Below, one piece after another: positions 13,762-19,528 of a stretch of DNA of 19,528 nt. The stretch is from Blastocatellia bacterium (GTDB lineage Bacteria; Acidobacteriota; Blastocatellia; Pyrinomonadales; Pyrinomonadaceae), in assembly GCA_003488005.1 (NCBI GenBank), contig DNND01000137.1, positions 3,882-23,409 of the forward strand, written 5' to 3'. The notes under the pieces are model-generated. The model made no database searches. It worked only from the letters and a program-made list of their open reading frames with translations, and was not told the origin of the DNA. The translations under genes were made by a program, and so were the position numbers. Each line of letters starts with the position of its first letter. Positions within the stretch are counted from its first letter, which is position 1.

Positions 13762-16700
13762 TTAGAAATTAAGTCTACCCTGAATCTCGATTACGCGTCC
13801 GGCCAAGCCACGTTCGGCTCGACCGAAGAGAGCATTCTGGACTTGCGTGCTCGGGGTGTTGAAATTGAAGGGCTGTAGATTCAGGAGATTGAAGACATTG
13901 AAAAAGTTTGCCTTTACCTCAAAGAATCTTCCTTCGCCGAGCAGATGACTTAAGCCGAACTTTTTGCTGACAGCCATGTCGACGTCAAAGTAACGCGGAC
14001 CGCGGAACGAGTTGCGACCGATCCCGGGTAATTGAAATCCTACTGGCGCCGCGGTGCTGAAGAAGGCAGCGCCTCCGCCCGGAAAGTTGCTGCCGGTAAT
14101 AAACGCGTCGTTGGAGGTATCGTTGCCTGCGCCTCCCCGGTAGGAAACAGGGCGGGCCGGGCAGATACCCGGACCGCGCGTGCTAACGCATTGGCCGACG
14201 ACTGGCGTCCATGGAAATCCTGTATGCGCGGTCAGAATGCCGCTGATCTGCCAACCGCCCAACAGACTACCGACTGCATCGTCGCGATGGCTGAAGATTG
14301 GCAATTCCCAAAGGCCGGACGCGACAAAGTTGTGACGCACATCATAATCGGAAGGACCAACTTCCTGGCGCACGTCGAGCGGGTAAGTGGGATTGGTGTT
14401 AGCCGTGGGTCCGTCATATGAGACGACGTCGGTGCTCTTGGCAAAGCGATAAATCGCATCGAACTGAAAACCACCAGAAAAACGTCTCGTCAGCCGCGCA
14501 ATCAAAGCGTTGTAGCCGGCGTTTGTGTCGGGAGTTGGGAACAAGATGTTTGAGAAGATCCCCGGATCAGTGTAGAGGAAACGTTGGTTAACAAGTCTAA
14601 CCAGCTTGCGACTCTGACTGCCCTGATAACCAACTTCAGCAACCAGCTTCGCCGGCAGGCTGTACTGTCCTTCGAGCGAGTAGGTGTAGACGTAAGGCGT
14701 CGGCACCTTAGCCGGCGCGCCGTATATCTCTACCTCTGCCCCATTAGCCAGATTCGGAATGCCCCTGGCGTTGAACGTCAACCGCAGCGCCGGATTTGTC
14801 GGGTAGCTGAACGGAGAATTGTTCGCCCCGAGCGCGTAAAGAATCTGGCCCCCGTTGAAAGGCGTACTGAAGTCAGAAGCTGAAGTGCCGCAGCAAATCG
14901 CGTAGCGCGCAAAGAACGGCGGATTGCCGCGAGTGTTGGCGAATTCAATAAGCGGAATGCGGTTGTAAGCAATGCCAAAGCCGCCGCGAATCACAAGCTT
15001 GTTTTCGTTGAGCAATCCGTGGAACGATTCACCGAAATTCGGACTGTAAGCAAACCCAAGGCGCGGCGCGAAGTTGTTTCGATCCGCCGGGTAGAGAGTT
15101 TTGACGACGGCGATGCTTCCGCCCGTCAACTCCTGACCGGCCGGGCCCAGAACGAAGTTGCTGAGGATGCCGTCTTTCTCTGAGAGCGGTGCGAAGTATT
15201 CCCAGCGCAGGCCGAGATTCAGGGTTAAGTTAGGCCGATACTTCCAGTCATCCTGCACAAACAACGCGTCGGTCGAAGAGCGGAACTTGCGCTTTGACTG
15301 CGCGGGTCCGCCCGTGCGCGGGTCGGCATTGATTCGATAGAACAGTGGCGCGTCGTTAGCAAAGTTGAATATACCGGCAAAACTGAACAGCGGGCGTGAG
15401 CCGCCGGAGAGGTCATTGTTGTCCTGCTCCCACCGTCGCTCTCCACCAAAACTCCACGCCTGGTCCCCGCGCACCCAGCGAAACGTGTCGCGCAGCTCGA
15501 AGGTATTCTCGGCGAATATACCCGGAGTGGTCTCTTCCCGGGGGGCGCCGAAGCGTAAGCGGTCGAAGGGTAGATTCTCGATCTCGATACGGGGAATACC
15601 GAAATTTGTCTGATCTGACGAAATGACTTCATTGAAGGAGAAACGGGTCGCATTGAAGCGCGCCTCGTTCGTCTTGTTTGAAGAAATCGTTCGCGCCCAG
15701 GTGACCATGCCGAACAGGTTCTGTGGCGAGGTGGTGATGTCGCCCATCGGGCGGCTGCGCCCTGGCCCATCAGCACTCGTTCCTTTGAAGTGCGAAACGT
15801 AAGAGCTAAATGTCAGGGTGTCGTTCTTTGTAAGATTGAGGTCGATGCGCGGATTAAACTGACTGCCTCGGCTAATAGTTGGCACGGTGAGTTGTGCGTA
15901 CTGGAAATCAGGGACTCCATCCGGGCCTCCTCCGCTCAGGTCTGCAAAAGATATGTACTGGCCCTGCGCTCCGGCAATACGGCCGATGTCGAGGCCGCCC
16001 GGCAACTGCTGGCAGTTTCCAAAACCCGCAAAGGCGCAAGTGACTGGAATAACAGAAGCCACTCGCGGCGCGATGCCCGGCGCGCTTAATATTTTGGCTG
16101 CAATACTATTTGGCCGCGCTGCGATCACCGCTTGGCGGAATTGCGGGGTTTCAATGAAAGCATTGATAGTATCGGTGTTGGTGCGGCGCAAGGCTTCATA
16201 GGAAAAGAAAAAGAAAGCTCGGTTTGGGCCGCCCCAGGTGGAGCGTCCGCCTTCACCGAACCGTGGCAAATAGAGCGGGCCCCCGACACTGCCACCGAAC
16301 TGGTTGAGATGCTGGTTTACACGTGTACCGCGTACGCCAGGACCGCCGTATTTATTGAACGCATTTAGTCCGGGACTGTTGTTCTTTAGAAAAAGGCTGC
16401 CGTGATAGTGGTTCGTGCCATTTTGCGAGACGGTCAGCACCTGTGCGCCTGAGTTGCGACCATACTCGGCCGAGTAGACGTTCGCGATGACGCGTACTTC
16501 TTTGACTGACTCCTGGTTCGGGGTGATGACAGCCGCGCCGCCATTGGTCAGACTGTTCACGCTGGTGCCGTCGATCTGGTAATTGTTGGATGTTATTCGC
16601 TGACCGTTGGCGGAGATTTGCGGTGCATTCTCAATCTGAAAAATCGACAGGCTCGACCCTCCGGGTCCGACGACGTTAGGTAAAGAAACCGCGCCACCCG

Positions 16701-17226
16701 TGCCACCACGCGCGGCGTCGCCGAATACTCCGGGAGTCAATCGCACTAACTCGTAAGGATCGCGTCCAAACTGCGGTAGGCTGCGGACCTCCTGCGTTGT
16801 GATAGCCTTATCGACATTCGCGTTCTCGGTTTCTAAAGTTTGACCAGTTTCTTGAGTCACTGTGACGGTGGCGCTCACTTCGCCGGCATCGAGTGCGACG
16901 TCTATACCCTGGACTGCCTCGGCGTTGACCGTCAGATTGTCAAAGACCTTCTGTTTGTACCCGGCTTTTTCCACCGTTAGTTTGTATCTGGCTGGCGCCA
17001 GACCCGACAACCTGTAAAAGCCTTCGTTGCTGGTGGTGGTTTCCTGGGTCTTTCCGGTTTCAGTGTTGACCAGCGTTATTTTTGCCTCGGGTACCAAGCC
17101 GCCCGCAGTGTCAGTCACGGTTCCCTGGATGCCAGCCTTGAACTGTGCATTGGCAGTTCCCAAAACAAACAAAAGGAAAAGTCCTGCCATCATAATGCGG
17201 ACCAAACTGGACGTGGTGCGATTCAT
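13762..17226 (-). CDS. Oar-like TonB-dependent receptor with carboxypeptidase-regulatory domain
   Basis: Outer-membrane receptor of 1154 aa for energy-dependent uptake of a large or scarce substrate, possibly an oligosaccharide. The signal peptide is residues 1-28 (cleavage after TANAQ). A carboxypeptidase-regulatory-like beta-sandwich covers about 32-115 (GIQGTVTDTAGGLVPEAKI through NEGFYRLSGLAPARYKLTVEKAGY). The plug follows, with VRSLPQFGRDPYELVRLTPGVF, NNYQIDGTSVN and EYGRNSGAQVLTVSQNGTN, then a long beta-barrel ending in the aromatic residue Phe (EIQGRLNF), as outer-membrane barrels do. This architecture is very abundant in Acidobacteriota. AGGAGG seven bases upstream supports the ATG. 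No SusD-like, TonB or ExbBD gene is adjacent, so it is a stand-alone unit; the substrate cannot be read from sequence. Confidence 0.94.
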   Translation of the reverse strand: MNRTTSSLVRIMMAGLFLLFVLGTANAQFKAGIQGTVTDTAGGLVPEAKITLVNTETGKTQETTTSNEGFYRLSGLAPARYKLTVEKAGYKQKVFDNLTVNAEAVQGIDVALDAGEVSATVTVTQETGQTLETENANVDKAITTQEVRSLPQFGRDPYELVRLTPGVFGDAARGGTGGAVSLPNVVGPGGSSLSIFQIENAPQISANGQRITSNNYQIDGTSVNSLTNGGAAVITPNQESVKEVRVIANVYSAEYGRNSGAQVLTVSQNGTNHYHGSLFLKNNSPGLNAFNKYGGPGVRGTRVNQHLNQFGGSVGGPLYLPRFGEGGRSTWGGPNRAFFFFSYEALRRTNTDTINAFIETPQFRQAVIAARPNSIAAKILSAPGIAPRVASVIPVTCAFAGFGNCQQLPGGLDIGRIAGAQGQYISFADLSGGGPDGVPDFQYAQLTVPTISRGSQFNPRIDLNLTKNDTLTFSSYVSHFKGTSADGPGRSRPMGDITTSPQNLFGMVTWARTISSNKTNEARFNATRFSFNEVISSDQTNFGIPRIEIENLPFDRLRFGAPREETTPGIFAENTFELRDTFRWVRGDQAWSFGGERRWEQDNNDLSGGSRPLFSFAGIFNFANDAPLFYRINADPRTGGPAQSKRKFRSSTDALFVQDDWKYRPNLTLNLGLRWEYFAPLSEKDGILSNFVLGPAGQELTGGSIAVVKTLYPADRNNFAPRLGFAYSPNFGESFHGLLNENKLVIRGGFGIAYNRIPLIEFANTRGNPPFFARYAICCGTSASDFSTPFNGGQILYALGANNSPFSYPTNPALRLTFNARGIPNLANGAEVEIYGAPAKVPTPYVYTYSLEGQYSLPAKLVAEVGYQGSQSRKLVRLVNQRFLYTDPGIFSNILFPTPDTNAGYNALIARLTRRFSGGFQFDAIYRFAKSTDVVSYDGPTANTNPTYPLDVRQEVGPSDYDVRHNFVASGLWELPIFSHRDDAVGSLLGGWQISGILTAHTGFPWTPVVGQCVSTRGPGICPARPVSYRGGAGNDTSNDAFITGSNFPGGGAAFFSTAAPVGFQLPGIGRNSFRGPRYFDVDMAVSKKFGLSHLLGEGRFFEVKANFFNVFNLLNLQPFNFNTPSTQVQNALFGRAERGLAGRVIEIQGRLNF

Positions 17227-17640
17227 TGGGAGGCCCTCCTGCGGCCATTTGAGTCAACCGTGATTGGATCGAGGCTGAACTGGTAAGTGAAAACTACGAC
17301 GTACATTGGAAGAGTTCTATCCCTGACAAGTCGGCTCAGACTTTCGGGAAAACGAATTCAACTAACACGAATGAGTACCTTACTTGAGGGACGATTGATT
17401 GTATGTGTGTTGGGACGCATAGTCCATTCTTTTTATTACCCAATAAGAAAGCAGAAATTCAACATATATTTCCCACGAAGTGTCTGTTAAGCTGCGCCAC
17501 GCATCGGCAAGTGCTCGCTGGTCCGCGCCCCTTTTTGTTGTTGTCTGCGCACCGGCCGCCGATGTTCCAGGCGTTGTCGGGCTCGTAAATAGTTCGATGA
17601 AGATAGTATCGTCATAAAGAAGAGAAGGGAAAGATATCCA
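17227..17640. other. Divergent intergenic region, no gene seen
   Basis: This 414-bp gap separates the minus-strand receptor from the plus-strand xylF-like gene. Short open frames exist on both strands but lack coding character. An AT-rich patch at about 17420-17475 is a plausible site for divergent promoters. The best plus-strand candidate is TTGATT (17395-17400), a 17-base spacer and CATAGT (17418-17423), each 4 of 6. No strong palindromic operator was found. Confidence 0.5.
17395..17423 (+). promoter_or_regulatory. Weak candidate promoter for the xylF-like gene
   Basis: TTGATT and CATAGT each match 4 of 6 consensus bases at an ideal 17-base spacing. The predicted leader would be about 210 bases long, so a nearer promoter not recognised here is equally possible. 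Confidence 0.25.
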
Positions 17641-18723
17641 ATGCAACGTCGAAGCGTGATTCTTGGTGTGGTTCTTTTAGCGTTAATGGCTGGAGGTTGT
17701 GTGTCCGGAACGCGACAGTCCAGCACTGGCGCGCCGAAGGGAAAGAAGGGGCCAAACGATCCCGTCGTTATCGGATTTTCAATGGACACCGTTAAGGAAG
17801 AGCGTTGGCAACGGGATAAAGATCTGGTCGAGAAGCGGGCGAAAGAACTTGGCATGCAGGTATCCGTCCAGGTTGCGAACGGCGACGATAGTTTGCAGGT
17901 GAAACAAGCGGAGAACCTTTTGACGCAGGGTGTCGACGTCCTGATTGTCGCGCCGCATAACGGCGAGATTGCGGCCTCGATAGTTGAGGCGGCCCATCGG
18001 CAGGGAGTGCCGGTAATCAGTTACGATCGTCTGATAAAGAATAGCGACGTGGATCTTTATGTTTCTTATCAGATAGTAAGAATTGGCGAGATGCAGGCGC
18101 AGTACTTGCTCGATCACGTAAACAAGAAACCGGCAAATTTTGTAATTGTGGGCGGCTCACCCACTGACAATAACGCCCTACTTCTCCATCAGGGTCAAAT
18201 GAACATACTGCAGCCGGCGGTGGATCGGGGCGACGTAAAGATCGTTACCGACCAGTATGCCAAAGAGTGGCAAGCAAGCGCGGCACTCAACATCGTGGAG
18301 AATGCATTAACGCAGGCAAACAACCAGGTTGATGCCGTTGTGGCTTCTAACGATGGCACTGCGCGCGGCGCGGTACAGGCACTCGAAGGTCAAAACCTGG
18401 CGGGCAAAGTTTTGGTTTCCGGTCAGGATGCTGACCTTGCATCATTGTCTTTAATTGTGCTGGGTAAGCAGACGATGACCGTCTATAAACCAATTCAACC
18501 GCTTGCCTACGCAGCAGTGGATGCAGCGATCAAGCTGGCGCGTGGAGAGAAAGTAGATTCGACAGACGCGATCGATAATGGCGCGAAGAAAGTTCCCTCG
18601 GTATTGTTGGTGCCTATCGCCGTTGACAAGAATAACATCGTCACTACCGTCGTTAAGGACGGCTACCAAACGTTGGAAAAAATCTGCGCGAACGTTCCGC
18701 CGGAAAAATGCCCCAAGCAGTGA
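17641..18723 (+). CDS. xylF: D-xylose-binding-type sugar ABC transporter lipoprotein
   Basis: Periplasmic binding protein of the XylF group (type I fold, Peripla_BP_4), which captures xylose or a related sugar for an ABC importer. It is alignable from memory with E. coli XylF along its whole length: ERWQRDKD, VQVANGDDSLQVKQAENLLTQGVDVLIV, ISYDRLI, VGGSPTDNNA, GQMNILQP, VDAVVASNDGTARGA, VSGQDADLASL and QTMTVYKPI. The N terminus is a lipoprotein signal with lipobox MAGGC (Cys20), so the mature protein is probably membrane-tethered, unlike the soluble E. coli protein. GAAGGGA at 17624-17630 is the likely ribosome binding site, ten bases before the ATG. No xylG (ATPase) or xylH (permease) follows; a hairpin and a tRNA come next on the other strand. 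Confidence 0.92.
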   Translation: MQRRSVILGVVLLALMAGGCVSGTRQSSTGAPKGKKGPNDPVVIGFSMDTVKEERWQRDKDLVEKRAKELGMQVSVQVANGDDSLQVKQAENLLTQGVDVLIVAPHNGEIAASIVEAAHRQGVPVISYDRLIKNSDVDLYVSYQIVRIGEMQAQYLLDHVNKKPANFVIVGGSPTDNNALLLHQGQMNILQPAVDRGDVKIVTDQYAKEWQASAALNIVENALTQANNQVDAVVASNDGTARGAVQALEGQNLAGKVLVSGQDADLASLSLIVLGKQTMTVYKPIQPLAYAAVDAAIKLARGEKVDSTDAIDNGAKKVPSVLLVPIAVDKNNIVTTVVKDGYQTLEKICANVPPEKCPKQ

Positions 18724-18825
18724 ACCGTAAACTACCGAGTCAGTAAAAATCGTACGCGCTCAATGTGGTGACGATGCTGGCTTGCTGGGAGCTGTATGGC
18801 TGGCATTCGCAACTCTCTAAATGAG

Positions 18826-18855
18826 TAAGGGCGACTATTTTAATAGTCGCCCTTA
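18826..18855. terminator. Strong hairpin between xylF and tRNA-Lys
   Basis: The arms 18826-18839 and 18842-18855 are perfect 14-bp reverse complements with a two-base centre, so in practice a 13-bp stem with a 4-base loop. It sits about 100 bases after the xylF stop and 17 bases after the tRNA-Lys 3' end on the opposite strand, so it may end both transcripts. The flanking T-tracts are poor on both strands. Confidence 0.65.
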
Positions 18856-18872
18856 AATCATTCCTTTGAAAA

Positions 18873-18948
<76 letters not shown>

Positions 18949-18963
18949 ATCAAGCGGAAGAAA

Positions 18964-18991
18964 ATTATACGTGGGTAAACTCGCAAGTCAA
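18964..18991 (-). promoter_or_regulatory. tRNA-Lys promoter
   Basis: On the minus strand, TTGACT (5 of 6; 18986-18991) and a perfect TATAAT (18964-18969) are separated by 16 bases. Transcription should begin near 18957, about nine bases before the tRNA 5' end. This is the best sigma-70-type promoter in the window. Confidence 0.8.
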
Positions 18992-19088
18992 GGCGATGCA
19001 TACATGTGCAGTGTGCAGTTTGGATGTCCGTGTGAACTTAGCTTGTCATAACGCCGCTACAAACTAAAAAAGTTTATCGGACATAGGT

Positions 19089-19436
19089 CTACTTTCGACG
19101 CTTGAAGTAGTAGGCTGGATCGGTCGGCGGTCCTGCTACTGCAATTAACTCCCATCCACTTGCGCCAAGCTTGTCGAGGTGCTGTTCCAGCACAAATGCC
19201 TCACGCCCAAATGGCACGTCCGGTGCCTTGCGCATGCGCGGATTACCCGTCGGAGTAAGGTTGGTGCTGCTGGGACCAGCTACCGCCAGATACTCCCATT
19301 GCTCAGTCCTGGCGGAATCGTTTGCTTTTGTTTCCTCTTGCCCGGTCGTTTTCACGACAGCTATCGAGGCAACCGCGAGAAGTAACGCAGCGGCGGTAAG
19401 TGACGTTCGTTTAAGGGCAGTCTTTTTTTCATTCAT
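19089..19436 (-). CDS. Exported DUF4177-like small protein
   Basis: Unknown function. From the ATG at 19436 the product is 115 aa. The longer frame from 19490 is rejected because AAGGAGA lies six to seven bases upstream of 19436 and the remaining sequence starts with a clean signal or anchor segment (KRTSLTAAALLLAVASIAVV). The mature part carries the paired tryptophan pattern of DUF4177: WEYLAVAGP near the start, then LDKLGASGWELIAVAGP and a C-terminal YYFKRRK. These form a small compact fold whose role is not known in the family. The segment between (TNLTPTGNPRMRKAPDVPFG) is an insertion relative to the minimal domain. It stands alone, with the tRNA-Lys gene downstream. Confidence 0.8.
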   Translation of the reverse strand: MNEKKTALKRTSLTAAALLLAVASIAVVKTTGQEETKANDSARTEQWEYLAVAGPSSTNLTPTGNPRMRKAPDVPFGREAFVLEQHLDKLGASGWELIAVAGPPTDPAYYFKRRK

Positions 19437-19510
19437 GCGAATCTCCTTCCGAATAACCAAGTATAAGCCACGAGGCTTCGCGGCAATCAAGACTCGGCTC
19501 GAATTAGCCT

Positions 19511-19528
19511 TAGTGGCATGAAGTCAGT
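19511..19528. repeat. Possible edge of a second palindromic element
   Basis: The nine bases TAGTGGCAT at 19511-19519 equal the left edge of the 369-bp element (6921-6929), and the following bases GAAGTCAGT resemble the start of its right-hand unit read inward, with shifts. The window ends here, so this is only suggestive. Confidence 0.3.

Noticed and set aside
15225..15776. 183-aa open frame on the minus strand inside the receptor gene
   Set aside because: It is an out-of-frame shadow of the TonB-dependent receptor on the same strand, whose own frame is fully conserved across this region.
13762..17226. SusC of a SusCD polysaccharide-utilisation locus
   Set aside because: There is no SusD-like gene next to it; domain order and termini fit the Oar-like, stand-alone receptors instead.
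17287..17490. Short open frames in the gap upstream of the xylF-like gene
   Set aside because: They overlap on both strands, have no ribosome binding sites and no recognisable motif; the AT-rich patch is more consistent with promoters.

Overview
The window looks like chromosomal DNA of a soil-type bacterium, most likely an Acidobacteriota member (class Blastocatellia is my best guess). The basis is moderate-to-high GC with GC-skewed third positions, a long Oar-like TonB-dependent receptor with an N-terminal carboxypeptidase-regulatory domain and no SusD partner, a mixture of housekeeping genes and secreted glycoside hydrolases, and intergenic DNA filled with short palindromic repeats. The taxonomic call is inference; no rRNA or marker tree is available here.

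Layout from left to right. (1) 75-2498, plus strand: rimO (ribosomal protein S12 methylthiotransferase), a striking array of five three-base-loop hairpins, pgpA (phosphatidylglycerophosphatase A), and a small acidic protein behind a strong ribosome binding site. (2) 2501-2588: a 30-bp-arm inverted repeat that fills the gap between convergent genes. (3) 2592-3949, minus strand: a CorA-type divalent cation transporter followed by a small single-membrane-segment protein whose likely start overlaps the corA stop as ATGA. (4) 3988-6923, plus strand: serA (3-phosphoglycerate dehydrogenase), apparently with an almost leaderless transcript, followed 14 bases later by a multi-pass DUF1624/HGSNAT-like membrane protein. 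(5) 6923-7291: a 369-bp element made of two inverted copies of a repeat unit of about 150 bp, full of nested hairpins. (6) 7339-8208: a secreted VanY-like D,D-carboxypeptidase. (7) 12043 to 7990, minus strand: a periplasmic GH3 beta-glucosidase (BglX type) and then a GH144-like glucoamylase-family protein; the latter's reading frame has lost its expected stop and runs antisense into the vanY-like gene. (8) 12215-13672: a secreted TPR protein with a recognisable promoter, ending at a bidirectional terminator shared with (9) the TonB-dependent receptor at 13762-17226 (minus). (10) 17641-18723: a XylF-like sugar-binding lipoprotein with no transporter genes beside it. (11) tRNA-Lys(CTT) at 18873-18948 (minus), with a near-consensus promoter. 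(12) A small exported DUF4177-like protein, and at the extreme right edge a possible start of another copy of the palindromic element.

Functionally the right half reads as outer-membrane and periplasmic nutrient acquisition: a receptor, a sugar-binding lipoprotein, and an endo-glucanase plus beta-glucosidase pair that would fit breakdown of beta-1,2-glucan. The genes are in separate transcription units, so a single coordinated locus is not shown. I did not find a clearly new defence or biosynthetic system. The most unusual signals are the palindromic repeat families and the stop-loss of the GH144-like gene.
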